Shown piece by piece: positions 14,331 to 25,536 of a stretch of DNA of 64,000 nt. The DNA lies in contig CP129482.1 in assembly GCA_030583925.1 (NCBI GenBank), forward strand, positions 3,224,001 through 3,288,000, read 5' to 3'. Every line of letters starts with the position of its first letter. Position 1 is the first letter of the stretch. The position numbers and the translations under genes were made by a program. The notes beneath the pieces are model-generated. The model did no database searches, was not told the DNA's origin, and saw nothing but the letters and a program-made list of their open reading frames with translations. Source of the DNA: Anaerolineales bacterium (lineage in GTDB: Bacteria > Chloroflexota > Anaerolineae > Anaerolineales > Villigracilaceae).

Positions 14331-15371
14331 ATGAATTCTCGCACTGACATTCTTTCACTGTTGAACGGAAATAAACTTTCGGCGCCTCCCGCGTTCAGCG
14401 GGTTGATTCACGTCACGGAGAAGGGATTGGCAAGCGAAGGGTTAACTTTGCGCGAAGTCCATCACGACGCGGGGAAGATAGCGCGCGCCGCGGCGAGTAC
14501 GTTCAAGTCCACGGGGATACCGTCGGCGACGTTGCCGTTGGATTTGTGTTTGCCTGCCGAGTTGTTGGGCGCGGAGTTGGATTTCGCGAGCGAGGGGTTT
14601 CCGCAGGTGAAGAAGGCGGTGTTTGATTCGGTTAAAGATTTAGCCACAGAGAGCACAGAGAATTTGAGAATTGGGAGAATTGCGGGTGAGAGACTGGAGA
14701 CTGAGAGATTAGAGACTGGGAGGCTGGGGATTGGTCTTGAGGCGATTCGGTTGGTGAAACAGGATATTGGCGCGGAGGTTGTGATTTCGGGGATGATACC
14801 GGGTCCGTATACGTTGCTGTTGTATTTGTGCAACCCGAAGAATTTGTTTATCGAGATGAAGCGGGAGCCACAGGCTGTCCTCGATGCGCTCTTTCATCTC
14901 TCCTCTTTCCTCGCAAGGATTGGCAATGCCTGCCGCGAGGCTGGCGCAGACTTTATCACGATCCACGATATGGGCGGGTCGCCCGGGTTCATCGGACCGG
15001 CGAAGTATGAGCAGTTTGTCTTGCCGTCGGAGAAGGATTTGATAGAGAGGTTGCCGAGTCCGCGTGTGTTGTCGGTGTGCGGCAATGTGAGCAAGTCGCT
15101 GGGGTTGTTGAACCAGACCGGGGCGGAGGCGATCTCGCTCGATCAGACGGTGAATCTCGCCGAGGCGCGCGCCGCGTTGACCGATGCGATGCTGTTCGGG
15201 AATCTCGATCCTGTTGCGCTGTTGTCGAAGGGCGAAGAGGCTGAGGTGGGCGAGGCAGTTCAAAGGTCGAAAGAAGCGGGCGTGGACGCCGTCTGGCCTG
15301 GCTGTGATCTGGTCCCGTCCACGCCGCTTGGGAATATCCGTGCGATGGTCGAGGGTGCGTCGCACTTATAA
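14331..15371 (+). CDS. uroporphyrinogen decarboxylase / corrinoid methyltransferase family protein
   Basis: 346-residue (beta/alpha)8-barrel protein of the UroD superfamily, closest by eye to MtaA/MtbA-type methylcobamide:CoM methyltransferases and their relatives and not to heme-pathway HemE. Visible blocks are ITIHDMGGSPGFIGP, VLSVCGNVSKSL, AISLDQTV and WPGCDLVPSTPLGNIRAM. Methyltransferases of this family bind zinc with HxC..C; here the first ligand is Ser248, with Cys250 and Cys325 retained. Residues of about 103-135 are encoded by repeat-like DNA (words CACAGAGAGCACAGAG and GAGACTGGAGA). The C-terminal GASHL and the stop codon are encoded by the GTGCGTCGCAC repeat. Confidence 0.75.
   Translation: MNSRTDILSLLNGNKLSAPPAFSGLIHVTEKGLASEGLTLREVHHDAGKIARAAASTFKSTGIPSATLPLDLCLPAELLGAELDFASEGFPQVKKAVFDSVKDLATESTENLRIGRIAGERLETERLETGRLGIGLEAIRLVKQDIGAEVVISGMIPGPYTLLLYLCNPKNLFIEMKREPQAVLDALFHLSSFLARIGNACREAGADFITIHDMGGSPGFIGPAKYEQFVLPSEKDLIERLPSPRVLSVCGNVSKSLGLLNQTGAEAISLDQTVNLAEARAALTDAMLFGNLDPVALLSKGEEAEVGEAVQRSKEAGVDAVWPGCDLVPSTPLGNIRAMVEGASHL
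14640..14735 (+). repeat. word-like repeat insertion inside the UroD-family gene
   Basis: The segment begins with TAGCCACAGAGAGCACAGAG, then runs of GAGAATT and GAGACTGGAGACTGAGAGATTAGAGACTGGGAG. The latter is the reverse complement of the intergenic word repeat at 9693-9730. The reading frame stays open and encodes a Glu/Arg/Leu/Thr-rich stretch (ERLETERLETGRLG) not expected in the barrel fold. Confidence 0.65.
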
Positions 15372-15442
15372 AGGCGGGTCAAGTCTGAAAGGGAGGTTTG
15401 TCCGACTGTGCGGATGCGCCTGTCTGTGTGGTGCGACGCACT
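15352..15442. repeat. GTGCGTCGCAC inverted-repeat element, copy 2
   Basis: Arms GTGCGTCGCAC (15355-15365) and GTGCGACGCAC (15431-15441), 65 bases apart. The left arm overlaps the 3' end of the UroD-family gene and contributes its last codons and TAA stop. Confidence 0.8.
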
Positions 15443-15455
15443 GCCAAATTCTCCA

Positions 15456-15484
15456 TTGACTTTCATTTTGGCGGGTTGTATCAT
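15456..15484 (+). promoter_or_regulatory. promoter of the giant GAF kinase operon
   Basis: TTGACT (15456-15461), a 17-base spacer and TATCAT (15479-15484) form a good sigma-70-type promoter. It starts 14 bases after the repeat element, with Shine-Dalgarno GAGGAG just before the ATG at 15523. Confidence 0.7.
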
Positions 15485-15522
15485 CCAGACGTTGTCGGAC
15501 CGTTGGCTGAGGAGTAGATGGA

Positions 15523-18500
15523 ATGGCGCGGAAGTTGTCGGCGAAAAAGGCGACGAAGCCAAAGGGCGGAAGCAAGCCTGCGAGACAGGCTGTGAAGGCT
15601 GTTAAATCAAGACTAGCCAAGGCGCGGCGAACGGACGCGAGACAAACTATCGAACAACAGCTCGCCCAGCGCGTGGCTGAACTTGCCATCATCAACAGCG
15701 TGCAGGAGGGACTTGCTTCCAAGCTGGATATTCAAGGTATTTATGATCTTGTTGGTGACAAGTTATATGAAATTTTCAAGCCTGATATTCTGTATATCGC
15801 CATTTACCACCCGGAAAAAAATACAACTTCCTTCCCCTACGCAATTGCGCGGGGCAACAAGAGCAGCCTGTCCGAGTTGGAGGTTGGCGGGTTTTCGGGT
15901 GAAGCGATTCGCAAGCGCCAAACGATTGTTATCAGTGAAGATATTGAAAGCCGCAGTGTAGAGGTCAATTCGTATAAAATGGCGGGCGATGAAGATCCTC
16001 AATCGATGGTGTACGTTCCGATCATCGCAGGTGAAAATGTATTAGGGATTGTATCAATCCAATCGTATGAAAGCGGATATATCTTTCCTGAATCAGATAT
16101 ACGCTTGTTAGAAACACTCACCAACAGCATGAGTGTGGCGCTGCAAAACGCGCAGTCGTTCAAAGCCGAGCAGGAGCGCGTCGCCGAGTTGCAGATCATC
16201 AACTCCATCGGGCAAATCATTACAGGAGAGCTCGATCTGAATACCCTGATCGAACGTGTTGGCGATAAGTTGCGAAAAGTGTTCAACGTTGGGAATTTTC
16301 GTATTGCTGTTATTGATGAAAAAACGGGTTTGATGATCTCGCCATACGTATATCGTCATGGCAAGCGAGTCGAATTTGAGGATAACTGGCAGGTGAAGGC
16401 TGAGAGATACAAGCTTGCGATGAGAGCTTCAGCGAGAACTGGTCTCAAAACATGGGTGGTAAATACTAATGCCGAAAAAAGCTGGAGAAAATTTGCAACC
16501 GTGGTTGATAATGAGGATGTGCCGAAATCCTTTGTGATGCTCCCTCTATTGGCAGGTGGAGAAGTGATCGGCGGCATCACGATTCCGAATTACGAAAAGG
16601 AAAACGCGTTCACTGATTTTTCAATCGGTATGCTTGAAACCATTGCATCCAACATGGGCACAGCCATTCAAAACGTGCGTCTCTTCGATGAGACTCAGCG
16701 CCTCTTCAAAGCCGAGCAGGAACGCGTGGCGGAGTTGCAGATCATCAACTCCATTCAGCAGGGACTTGCTTCCAAGCTTGATTTTCAATCTATTATTGAT
16801 TTGGTTGGGGAAAAGGTGCGTGAGACGACCAAAGCAAAAAGCGTGTTTATTGCTTTATATGATAAACGAACTGATATTATAGTTTGGCCCTATTGGGTAA
16901 CTCTTGGTGAACGGGTTGAGAATCCTTCTGAACTGTTCAGTGAAAGAAAATCCATTACCCGCCGCATTTTATTTGCAACTGAACCTGTCAATCTTGGCAC
17001 TCAAGAAGAGATATTAGCTCACGATGCCGTTCCTCCAGAAGGGATGGATGTGGGCAAGTCATTTTTAGGAGTGCCATTTTCTGTGGGTGATGTCCTGATG
17101 GGAGCGCTTAGCATCCACGACCCAAACACTGAACACGCTTTCAATGAATCTGATGCAAGACTCTTACAAACATTAGCCAATTCCATGAGTGTTGCACTTG
17201 AAAATGCCCGTCTATTTAATGAAACGCAACGACTCTTCAAAGCCGAGCAGGAGCGCGTCGCCGAGTTGCAGATCATCAACTCCATCCAGCAGGGACTCGC
17301 CGCTGAGTTGGACTTCCAAGCCATTGTGGATCTGGTCGGGGACAAGATTAGGGAAATTTTCAACGCGCAAGTAGTGGTTTTAGCAACATTCGACTTTTCA
17401 AAGAATTTGATGTATCGCCATTACGTGATCGAAAAGGGACAGCGGTTGTATATTGAGCCGCGTCCTATTCCCAACGGATGGATGGATGTCGTTGAAAAAC
17501 GTCAGACTCTTCTCGTAAACACAAATTTCAAGGGTTGGTTGGAAGAACGAAAGTCATTCGAGGTTCCAGAGAACGAAATGCCAAAATCCGTTCTCTCGGT
17601 TCCGCTGATCGTGAGCACTCTTTACGGAGCGATCAGCCTGCAAAACCTCGACGTTGAGAATGCGTTCAGCGACTCGGATGTGCGTCTGCTCGAAACCCTC
17701 GCAAACTCATTGAGTGTGGCTCTGCAAAACGCGCAATCGTTCAAAGCCGAGCAGGAACGCGTCGCCGAGTTGCAGATCATCAACTCTATCCAGCAGGCGC
17801 TGGCGTCCAAGTTGGATATACAAGGTATTTATGATCTAATCGGCGATAAGCTTCGCGACATTTTCGATGCGCAAGTGGTGGATATCGGGCTTTATGATCG
17901 CGAAGAAAATTTGATTAGATTTCGATACAGCATCGAACGCGGCGTGCGCTATCCAATTGAATCCATCCCATTAATCGGCTATCGAAAGCATGTTATCGAG
18001 ACCCACCAATATTTACTGATTCATCAAGCCACGGATGAAACCGACGCCAGGTATGGAAATCCAAGAGTTATTACAGGTGAGCCATCCAAGTCGCTATTGT
18101 TTGTTCCCATGCTCGTTGGTGCTGAAGTCAAGGGAGTTATCTCGCTACAAAACCTTGACCGTGAACACGCATTCAGCGAATCGGATGTGCGCCTTCTGCA
18201 AACGCTTGTCAACAGCATGAGTGTCGCCCTCGAGAATGTCCGTCTCTTCGATGAAACGCAACGTCTCTTAAAAGTCACCGAAGAGCGCAATGCGGAACTC
18301 GCCATTATCAACAGCGTGCAGGAGGGTCTTGCTTCCAAACTGGACATCCAAGCGATCTACGATCTAGTCGGCGACAAGATCCGACAGATTTTCGACGATG
18401 TGCCAGGCGTTTTAATCTTTACATACAATCGTCAAGAGCAAATGGCTCAGGTCCGTTATGGAATGCAAGAGATTCGCAGCTACGACCTCTCGAAGATAAA

Positions 18501-21500
18501 GGATAAGAGATTCTTTGAATATTTTGACGAGACGAAACAAACTCTCTTGATCAATCAAAACCTGACGGAGGCGTCTGCCAGATACGGCATTTATGATTTG
18601 GATGAGTATAGTAACGAGACAGCCCAGACCTATGCTTCTGGAGGCTCGGCGCTTTTTGTGCCGCTTCTCGTAGGCTCGGAGGTCAAGGGATTCTTTTCCT
18701 TGCAGGATTCGAAACGCGAGAGTGTTTTCAGCGAATCGGATGTGCGCCTGCTCGAAACTCTTGCGAACTCAATGAGCGTCGCGCTCGAGAACGCGCGTCT
18801 CTTCGACGAGACCCAACGTCTGCTCAAGGAGACCGAGGAACGCAATGCCGAACTGGCGATCATCAACAGCGTGCAACAAGCCTTGGCTGCAAAGCTGGAT
18901 ATGCAAGGCATCTACACCACTGTCGGTGAAAAACTGCGCGAGATCTTCAGCGTGCAAGCTGTCATTATATATTCTGGAAATCTAAACACTCGCATGGAAA
19001 CGATGGAGTATGCTTTTGAAAAAGGGCAAAGGCTTGAACGGATTACTGAGCCGCTCAACTCCCTGTACGAATACATTCTCGGATTGAATAAAACCTTTGT
19101 GCGGAACAAAGACTTTCCGCAATTTGCGGCGCAATTCAAAGACTTCGTACTTCCACAGGGCGAAATGCCAATATCCGTAATGGATACTCCCGTGATTAGA
19201 AATGAAGGAGATGGTTTTTATCTCTATGTTTCAATCATGGATATGGATGGCGAAAAAATATTTGACGAATCCGATGTGCGCCTGCTCGAAACCCTCGCCA
19301 ACTCGATGAGCGTGGCGCTCGAGAACGCGCGTTTGTTTGACGAAACCCAACGCCTGCTCAAAGAGACCGAGGAACGGAATGCCGAACTGGCGGTCATCAA
19401 CAGCGTTCAGCAGGGGCTGGCATCCAAACTGGAGTTTCAGTCCATCATTGACCTCGTCGGCGACAAAGTGACGCAGATCTTCAACGCGCAGGCGACGTTG
19501 ATCTCATTGTATAACCCTGCCGCGAATGAAGTTGATCATCGCTATTTGATCGAACGCGGCGAACGGATTCACTTTGGTAAACCTGTCCCGATAGACAAGT
19601 TTCGTCAACGCGTGGTGGAAACGCACCAACCGTGGCTGATCAATCAGGATTATCGCAAGATCACCATTGAACTGGGGGAAGAACCTGTCCTCGAAGGCGA
19701 GGAACCGAAATCGCTTCTATTTACGCCGATGATCGTCGGCGACCAGGTGACGGGCATCATCAGCCTGCAAAATTTGGATGTGGAAAACGCGTTCACTGAC
19801 TCGGACGTGCGTTTGCTGACGACGATCGCCAACTCGATGAGCATCGCCCTCGAGAATGCGCGTCTCTTCAACGCTGAGCAGGAGCGCGTGGCGGAATTGG
19901 CGATCATCAACAGCGTCCAACAGGGACTGGCTTCCAAGCTGGAGATGCAAGCGATCTACGATCTGGTCGGCGACAAGATGCGCGAGATCTTCGACGCGCA
20001 AGGCGCGGGGATCGCCATCATTGACCGCGCGAAGAACCTCGTGCTTCTCAAGTACCTGTACGAAGACGATCAAGTCTTTCGCGATAAGTCTTTCCCGTTG
20101 GGGCAGGGCATGACCTCGTATGTCTTCGAAACCAAAGAGACGTTATTGCTTCAGTCGGATGAGGATAGAGCAAAATATCAGCACAAGTTCATCTATCCCG
20201 GGTCGCAGAAACTATCGAAATCATGGCTCACGGTGCCGATTCTGATCGGCGGCGAGGTGATCGGCGGATTGAACGTGCAGAATTTCGAGCGCGACTACGC
20301 ATTCTCCGATGCGGACGTGCGCCTGCTTCAAACGCTGGCTTCCAGTTTGGGCGTCGCGCTTGAGAACGCGCGCCTGTTCGACGAGGAACGCAAGCGCGCT
20401 TCGGAACTCGCCGCCATTAGTACGGTGAGTCAAGCGCTTGTGGCGGAGACCGATCTCGAGGCGATGATTCAACTCATCGGGAGTCAGACGCGGGAAATTT
20501 TCGAGGCGGATATCGTCTATGTGGCGCTGTTAGACAAACAGACGAACACCATCCGCTTCCCGTATCAGCACGGCGAAAATTTCACAACGTTCAAATTCGG
20601 CGAGGGACTCACGAGCAAGATCATTCAATCGGGTGAGCCGTTGCTGATCAACAAAGACATCAATGAACGCCGCAAGCAATTAGGCGCGACCCTCGTGGGA
20701 CGCGAGGCGCTTTCGTACCTCGGTGTGCCGATCAAATCGGGCAAAGAGACGATCGGCGTGTTGAGCGTGCAAAGCACAACCGAGGAAGGCGTATTCAACG
20801 ACGACGATTTGCGCCTGCTCATCACCATTGCATCCAATGCCGGCGCGGCGATCAACACCGCACAATTGCACGCCGAGACTCAACGCCGCGCGCGTGAGAC
20901 TTCTGCCTTGCTGGATATCAGCCGCGATATCTCCTCCAGCCTCGAAGCGCAGACCGTTTTGCAAAGTATCGCCACTCACGCCATGGAACTTCTCGGCGGC
21001 GACTTGAGCGCGGTCTTCCTCCCTGAAGGAGACGGCAGCGCTTTCCGCGCCATTGCCGCAGTCGGAGGCGAGGCGGAGGAACTTCGCAACGACACGATCA
21101 AACTGGGAGAAGGTTTGCTCGGCGACATCGCCCGCACGAAAGTCGGCGAGATCGTGAATAACTCAAACACCGACCCGCGCACGCTTCTGATTCAGGGGAC
21201 AGTGGAATCTCCCGACGAACACATGATCGCCGTGCCGATGCTCGTCAATGACGATTTGAAAGGCTTGATGTCGGTTTGGCGGCACGGCAAGGGAAATGAA
21301 TTCGTCGAAGCCGAGTTGGAATTCCTGAACGGTCTTGCGCGTCAGGCGGTGATCGCGGTGCAGAACGCGCAACTCTTCGCCGATACCACCGAGACCCTCG
21401 AACAACAAACCGCCACAAGCGAGATTTTGCGCGTGATCGCCAGTTCACCCACCGACATCCAGCCGGTGTTGGATGTAATCGCAGAGAATGCGACGCGTGT

Positions 21501-24500
21501 TTGCGGCGCGAACGATGCCTTGATCTTCCGATTGGAAGGCGATCATATGAGACACGCGGCGCACTTCGGGCCCATCCCCGTGCAACCCAATGAAATTGAT
21601 ATCCCTCTGGACTACGGCTCGGTAGGGGCGCGTTCCATCCTGCTTCGAAAAGCCATTCATATCCACGATATTCAAGCCGAGAGCGACGCTGAATTCCCAC
21701 TGAGTAAAAAAATTCATTCACAGGGGAATCGCCGGACCATCCTTAGCGCGCCTCTCTTGCGCGAAGGGAACGCCGTTGGCACGATTGTAATTCGGCGCAG
21801 CGAGGTGAAGCCATTTACGGAAAAGCAGATCGCTCTCTTGCAAACGTTTGCGAGTCAGGCGGTGATCGCCATCGAAAATGTGCGCCTGTTCAATGAACTT
21901 CAACAGCGGAACCATGAGATCACTGAATCACTAGAACAACAAACCGCCACAAGCGAGATTTTGCGCGTGATTGCCAGTTCGCCGACGGATATCCAGCCGG
22001 TGTTGGATGCAATTACTGAGAACGCGGTGAAATTACTGGGCGCGGCGTTTGGAAATTTATATCGGACCGACGGCAAGTACATTTACGAATCGGCGCAATA
22101 CAACTTCCCGTCGGAGGCTGTGGAGGAAGCGAAGCGTTCGTACCCCGCGCCGCTTATCCCAGACCGTTTGTCTTCGCGCACGGTGCTTGGCAAAGCCATC
22201 ATCCACATCCCTAACATGATGCAACAACCCGACTTGCCCGAGGTCACGCGCCGTTACACAAAATCGCTCAACATGCAGTGCATCGTCATGGTGCCTTTGA
22301 TGCGCGAAGGCGAAGCTATCGGGTGTATTGGCGTTGGGAAACACGAGCCCACTCCATTCACCGAGAAACAGATTGTCTTGCTCAAGACCTTCGCTAGCCA
22401 GGCTGTGATCGCCATCGAGAATGTTCGGTTGTTCACCGAAACTCAGCGCCTGCTCAAAGAAACCGAGCAACGCAATACGGAATTGGGCGCGCTCAACTCC
22501 GTCCAGCAGGCGTTGGTTTCCAATCTGGATGAAAAGGCGGTCTATCAATCGGTTGGCAGGAGGTTAACCGAACTGTTCGATGTGCAGTCGGTGGCGATCT
22601 ACACCATTGACTTGCAGACGCGCATGATGACGTATGAATACGCGTTCGAACAAGGAAAGGAATGGGAGATTGCGCCCAAACTGGCTACCAGCCTGCATAA
22701 CCATGTAGTTGACCATGTGGTGGACACAAAAAAGAGTTTCGTGGTCAACGACAACTTTGCCGAATTCGCCGCAAGATTTCCGGACTTTCACTCCTCGCGG
22801 ACGCGCCTGCCCAAATCGCTTTGCGCCGCGCCGATCGTCGTCCGCGAGAACTCGGTTACCGGCGTCTCGCTTCAAAGCCTGGATGTGGAAAACTTCTTCG
22901 CCGAATCAGCCCTGCGCCTGATAGAAACCATCGCCAACGCCACCGGCGTTGCGATCGAAAACGCCCGCCTCTTCGACGAGACCCAGCGTCTGCTGACCGA
23001 AACCGAACAACGCGCCGCCGAACTTGCCATCCTCAATAGTGTCGGCGATGCTATGGGGCAAAGCCTCGACGTCAAAAATGTGACGCACATCGTCGGCGAA
23101 AAAATACGCGGCATCTTCAAAGCCGATGTGGTAGACATCCTGTTCTACGATGCCGCCACCCGCGTGATCAATCTCGCCTACAGTTACTGCGACGGCGCAT
23201 ATTTCGAGAACGAACCGCCGTGGGAATTGGGCGAAGGACTAACCTCGCGCATCATCGAGTCGCGGCAGCCGTTATTGCTCCACTCGGCGCATGAAATGGA
23301 CGAACACGGCGCGGCGGCGTATGTTACCGCCCCCGCAGGAGAACAAGACCCCGAATCGTACATGGGCGTTCCGATCCTGGTCGGCGACAAAGTGTTCGGC
23401 GTGGTAGACGTGCAGAGTTATCGTCCGCGCGCGTTCAATGAAGATAACGTGCGCTTACTCTCCACGTTGGCGTCCAACATGGGTGTCGCCATCGAAAACG
23501 CGCGGCTCTTCGATGAAGCGCAGACCGCCAAAGCCGCCGCCGAACAAGCCAATGAAGCCAAGAGTTCCTTCCTCGCCACCATGAGTCACGAGATCCGCAC
23601 GCCGATGAACGCCGTCATCGGCATGAGCGGTTTGTTGCTCGATACGCAACTCAACGATGAACAAAAGGATTACGCCGACACGATCCGCAATTCGGGCGAC
23701 GCTCTGCTCACCATCATCAACGACATCCTCGACTTCAGCAAGATCGAAGCGGGCAAGATGGATATCGAATCCCAGCCGTTCGATCTGCGGGACTGCATCG
23801 AATCGGCGCTGGACCTTGTGACTGCGCGCGCCATAGAAAAAGGACTCGACACCGCCTACCTCTTCGAAGACGATGTGCCGCCTGTGATCTCCGGCGATGA
23901 GGCGCGCCTGCGGCAGATCCTGCTCAACCTGCTCAGCAACGCGGTGAAATTCACAGACCGCGGCGAAGTGGTTCTGAGCGTATCGCATATTCCGGTCGCA
24001 GATGTGAAAGCGCAAGCCGATTTAACGCCGGGAACCCTGCTGTTCACCGTCCGCGACACCGGCATTGGTCTCACCGAGGAAGGCATGAGCCGTATCTTTC
24101 AATCGTTCTCGCAAGCTGATTCATCTACCACGCGGAAATATGGCGGCACGGGGTTGGGACTCGCGATCAGCAAGCGACTCGTCGAATTGATGGGCGGTTC
24201 CATGTGGGCGGAAAGCGAAGGCTTGGGCTTGGGCGCCACATTCTCATTTACCATCCACGCGCCGACGGCGGAATTACCGAGAAATGCGCACCGCGAATTC
24301 ATCGGCGAACAAATAGAACTGAGCGGAAAGCGTATCCTCATCGTGGATGACAACGCCACCAACCGGCGCATCCTCAACGTGCAAACGTCTAAATGGGGCA
24401 TGGTCGCGCGCGAAACCGAATTCCCCGAACAAGCTCTCCAATGGATTCAGCAAGGCGAAAACTTCGACGTTGCCATCCTCGATATGCACATGCCCGAAAT

Positions 24501-25125
24501 GGACGGTGTGCAACTCGCCAAGCGCATCCGCTCGGGGCGCGCGGAACTTCCCATCGTATTGTTCAGTTCACTCGGTCGGCGTGAAGCGGGCGTGGATGAC
24601 GACCTATTTGCCGCCTACCTCACCAAACCGATCAAACAATCCCAATTATTCGATACGTTAGCGGGACTCTTCATAGGAACGAAAACGCCGGATGAAAGAC
24701 CGGTCACCGAACGCTTCAAGCTGGACCCTGAATTTGCCGCGCGGCATCCGCTCAAGATTCTCCTCGCCGAAGATAACGCAGTGAACCAGAAACTCGCGTT
24801 GAGACTGCTCGAACAAATGGGGTACCGCGCCGACGTGGCATCGAATGGAGTGGAAGCGATAGAATCGGTGGCGCGCCAAAAATACGATGTGATTCTGATG
24901 GATGTGCAAATGCCCGAAATGGACGGATTGGAAGCCACGCGGCAGATCGTCGCGAAGTGGTCGCAGAATCATCCGCGTATCATCGGTCTCACCGCCAACG
25001 CGCTCGAAGGCGACCGCGAACTTTGCCTCGCGGCGGGCATGGCAGATTACATCAGCAAACCCATCCGCGTGAATGAACTGGTGGATGCGTTAGCGCGGGC
25101 GGGGAGGAGACAGGTGAACAGGTAG
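15523..25125 (+). CDS. giant hybrid histidine kinase with 15 GAF domains and two receiver domains
   Basis: Soluble sensor kinase of 3,200 residues with no transmembrane segment or signal peptide. A Lys/Arg/Ala-rich N-terminus (1-45) precedes fifteen GAF domains beginning near residues 52, 221, 403, 580, 748, 925, 1109, 1287, 1458, 1628, 1792, 1967, 2145, 2320 and 2500. Most are joined by a helical linker with the words RLFDETQRL, ERxAEL and [14 protein letters not shown]. Then come HisKA with phospho-acceptor His2689 ([12 protein letters not shown]), HATPase ([30 protein letters not shown]), REC1 with Asp2987 and REC2 with Asp3127. GAF domains bind small molecules, bilins, haem or nucleotides; no bilin-type Cys motif is obvious. 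HPt and REC-cyclase genes follow, suggesting a phosphorelay. The stop codon lies within a repeat. Confidence 0.95.
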   Translation: MARKLSAKKATKPKGGSKPARQAVKAVKSRLAKARRTDARQTIEQQLAQRVAELAIINSVQEGLASKLDIQGIYDLVGDKLYEIFKPDILYIAIYHPEKNTTSFPYAIARGNKSSLSELEVGGFSGEAIRKRQTIVISEDIESRSVEVNSYKMAGDEDPQSMVYVPIIAGENVLGIVSIQSYESGYIFPESDIRLLETLTNSMSVALQNAQSFKAEQERVAELQIINSIGQIITGELDLNTLIERVGDKLRKVFNVGNFRIAVIDEKTGLMISPYVYRHGKRVEFEDNWQVKAERYKLAMRASARTGLKTWVVNTNAEKSWRKFATVVDNEDVPKSFVMLPLLAGGEVIGGITIPNYEKENAFTDFSIGMLETIASNMGTAIQNVRLFDETQRLFKAEQERVAELQIINSIQQGLASKLDFQSIIDLVGEKVRETTKAKSVFIALYDKRTDIIVWPYWVTLGERVENPSELFSERKSITRRILFATEPVNLGTQEEILAHDAVPPEGMDVGKSFLGVPFSVGDVLMGALSIHDPNTEHAFNESDARLLQTLANSMSVALENARLFNETQRLFKAEQERVAELQIINSIQQGLAAELDFQAIVDLVGDKIREIFNAQVVVLATFDFSKNLMYRHYVIEKGQRLYIEPRPIPNGWMDVVEKRQTLLVNTNFKGWLEERKSFEVPENEMPKSVLSVPLIVSTLYGAISLQNLDVENAFSDSDVRLLETLANSLSVALQNAQSFKAEQERVAELQIINSIQQALASKLDIQGIYDLIGDKLRDIFDAQVVDIGLYDREENLIRFRYSIERGVRYPIESIPLIGYRKHVIETHQYLLIHQATDETDARYGNPRVITGEPSKSLLFVPMLVGAEVKGVISLQNLDREHAFSESDVRLLQTLVNSMSVALENVRLFDETQRLLKVTEERNAELAIINSVQEGLASKLDIQAIYDLVGDKIRQIFDDVPGVLIFTYNRQEQMAQVRYGMQEIRSYDLSKIKDKRFFEYFDETKQTLLINQNLTEASARYGIYDLDEYSNETAQTYASGGSALFVPLLVGSEVKGFFSLQDSKRESVFSESDVRLLETLANSMSVALENARLFDETQRLLKETEERNAELAIINSVQQALAAKLDMQGIYTTVGEKLREIFSVQAVIIYSGNLNTRMETMEYAFEKGQRLERITEPLNSLYEYILGLNKTFVRNKDFPQFAAQFKDFVLPQGEMPISVMDTPVIRNEGDGFYLYVSIMDMDGEKIFDESDVRLLETLANSMSVALENARLFDETQRLLKETEERNAELAVINSVQQGLASKLEFQSIIDLVGDKVTQIFNAQATLISLYNPAANEVDHRYLIERGERIHFGKPVPIDKFRQRVVETHQPWLINQDYRKITIELGEEPVLEGEEPKSLLFTPMIVGDQVTGIISLQNLDVENAFTDSDVRLLTTIANSMSIALENARLFNAEQERVAELAIINSVQQGLASKLEMQAIYDLVGDKMREIFDAQGAGIAIIDRAKNLVLLKYLYEDDQVFRDKSFPLGQGMTSYVFETKETLLLQSDEDRAKYQHKFIYPGSQKLSKSWLTVPILIGGEVIGGLNVQNFERDYAFSDADVRLLQTLASSLGVALENARLFDEERKRASELAAISTVSQALVAETDLEAMIQLIGSQTREIFEADIVYVALLDKQTNTIRFPYQHGENFTTFKFGEGLTSKIIQSGEPLLINKDINERRKQLGATLVGREALSYLGVPIKSGKETIGVLSVQSTTEEGVFNDDDLRLLITIASNAGAAINTAQLHAETQRRARETSALLDISRDISSSLEAQTVLQSIATHAMELLGGDLSAVFLPEGDGSAFRAIAAVGGEAEELRNDTIKLGEGLLGDIARTKVGEIVNNSNTDPRTLLIQGTVESPDEHMIAVPMLVNDDLKGLMSVWRHGKGNEFVEAELEFLNGLARQAVIAVQNAQLFADTTETLEQQTATSEILRVIASSPTDIQPVLDVIAENATRVCGANDALIFRLEGDHMRHAAHFGPIPVQPNEIDIPLDYGSVGARSILLRKAIHIHDIQAESDAEFPLSKKIHSQGNRRTILSAPLLREGNAVGTIVIRRSEVKPFTEKQIALLQTFASQAVIAIENVRLFNELQQRNHEITESLEQQTATSEILRVIASSPTDIQPVLDAITENAVKLLGAAFGNLYRTDGKYIYESAQYNFPSEAVEEAKRSYPAPLIPDRLSSRTVLGKAIIHIPNMMQQPDLPEVTRRYTKSLNMQCIVMVPLMREGEAIGCIGVGKHEPTPFTEKQIVLLKTFASQAVIAIENVRLFTETQRLLKETEQRNTELGALNSVQQALVSNLDEKAVYQSVGRRLTELFDVQSVAIYTIDLQTRMMTYEYAFEQGKEWEIAPKLATSLHNHVVDHVVDTKKSFVVNDNFAEFAARFPDFHSSRTRLPKSLCAAPIVVRENSVTGVSLQSLDVENFFAESALRLIETIANATGVAIENARLFDETQRLLTETEQRAAELAILNSVGDAMGQSLDVKNVTHIVGEKIRGIFKADVVDILFYDAATRVINLAYSYCDGAYFENEPPWELGEGLTSRIIESRQPLLLHSAHEMDEHGAAAYVTAPAGEQDPESYMGVPILVGDKVFGVVDVQSYRPRAFNEDNVRLLSTLASNMGVAIENARLFDEAQTAKAAAEQANEAKSSFLATMSHEIRTPMNAVIGMSGLLLDTQLNDEQKDYADTIRNSGDALLTIINDILDFSKIEAGKMDIESQPFDLRDCIESALDLVTARAIEKGLDTAYLFEDDVPPVISGDEARLRQILLNLLSNAVKFTDRGEVVLSVSHIPVADVKAQADLTPGTLLFTVRDTGIGLTEEGMSRIFQSFSQADSSTTRKYGGTGLGLAISKRLVELMGGSMWAESEGLGLGATFSFTIHAPTAELPRNAHREFIGEQIELSGKRILIVDDNATNRRILNVQTSKWGMVARETEFPEQALQWIQQGENFDVAILDMHMPEMDGVQLAKRIRSGRAELPIVLFSSLGRREAGVDDDLFAAYLTKPIKQSQLFDTLAGLFIGTKTPDERPVTERFKLDPEFAARHPLKILLAEDNAVNQKLALRLLEQMGYRADVASNGVEAIESVARQKYDVILMDVQMPEMDGLEATRQIVAKWSQNHPRIIGLTANALEGDRELCLAAGMADYISKPIRVNELVDALARAGRRQVNR
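15660..20460 (+). repeat. DNA-level direct repeats within the GAF kinase gene
   Basis: The linker-plus-GAF-start segment recurs about every 500-550 bases, with nearly identical stretches such as AAAGCCGAGCAGGAGCGCG and GAGTTGCAGATCATCAACTC near 16165-16205, 16709-16750, 17240-17285 and 17743-17790. Copies in GAFs 6-9 use a second variant (GACCGAGGAACG..). This is consistent with recent tandem duplication of GAF units, and makes the region prone to recombination and to assembly error. Confidence 0.85.
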
Positions 25126-25170
25126 ACGCGTAAACACGACAGACTTGTGTACCTGTGTACTTGTTCACCT
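25112..25170. repeat. imperfect palindrome spanning the end of the GAF kinase gene
   Basis: AGGTGAACA (25112-25120) pairs with TGTTCACCT (25162-25170), and inner words GTAGACGCGTAAACAC and GTGTACCTGTGTAC are partly complementary. It includes the kinase stop codon. Similar words (GGTACTTGTTTACTGTTC) recur at 44878-44898. It may also act as a weak terminator between kinase and HPt genes. Confidence 0.6.
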
Positions 25171-25175
25171 ATAAT
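25170..25175 (+). promoter_or_regulatory. possible -10 box (TATAAT) before the HPt gene
   Basis: TATAAT is formed at the right edge of the palindrome, 23 bases before the ATG at 25198. Only TTGTGT at 19 bases is available as a -35. It could allow expression of HPt and cyclase separately from the kinase. Confidence 0.35.
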
Positions 25176-25197
25176 CCCTTCCCAAAGGAAACTCACT

Positions 25198-25536
25198 ATG
25201 CCAAACATTGACCAAGCGACGTTCGACAATCTAAAACAAATGTCCGGGGAGGATTTTATCAACGAGTTGATAGACACTTGTCTCGAGGATGCGCCGAAAC
25301 TGGTGATGGAACTCCGCGCCGCGCTTGCCGCACAGGATTCCGATTCGTTCCGCCGCGCGGCGCATTCATTGAAATCGAACGCGGCGACATTTGGCGCGCT
25401 GGGCGTCGCGGAGTTGGCGAAAGAGTTGGAAACGCTGGGGAGGGAGAACCGGCTGACAGATGCCGGGAACAGGCTGACTGTCCTGGATGAAGCGGTAAAG
25501 TCCGCTTGCAGTGAACTTCGAGGCTTGAAGTCATGA
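25198..25536 (+). CDS. histidine phosphotransfer (HPt) protein
   Basis: Stand-alone phosphorelay protein of 112 residues that shuttles phosphate from a receiver domain to another response regulator. The HPt motif is RRAAHSLKSNAATFGA with phospho-acceptor His56. The rest is helical, as expected for the four-helix bundle. The ATG at 25198 follows AAAGGAA. An earlier in-frame start (25147) lies inside the palindrome and has no ribosome site. The stop codon overlaps the start of the REC-cyclase gene (ATGA), so translation is coupled. Its position after a hybrid kinase with two receivers makes kinase to HPt to REC-cyclase the likely path. Confidence 0.93.
   Translation: MPNIDQATFDNLKQMSGEDFINELIDTCLEDAPKLVMELRAALAAQDSDSFRRAAHSLKSNAATFGALGVAELAKELETLGRENRLTDAGNRLTVLDEAVKSACSELRGLKS

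Noticed and set aside
14640-14740. A frameshift or assembly error in the UroD-family gene
   Set aside because: The frame is continuous and the family sequence resumes in frame on the far side, so an in-frame repeat insertion fits better.
15660-20460. Possible CRISPR-like array because of regularly spaced direct repeats
   Set aside because: The repeat period is about 500-550 bases, the repeats are codon-phased GAF linkers, and the frame is open throughout.
20880-25125. PAS or HAMP domains in the kinase
   Set aside because: All sensory repeats fit the GAF pattern; there is no transmembrane segment that a HAMP domain would follow.
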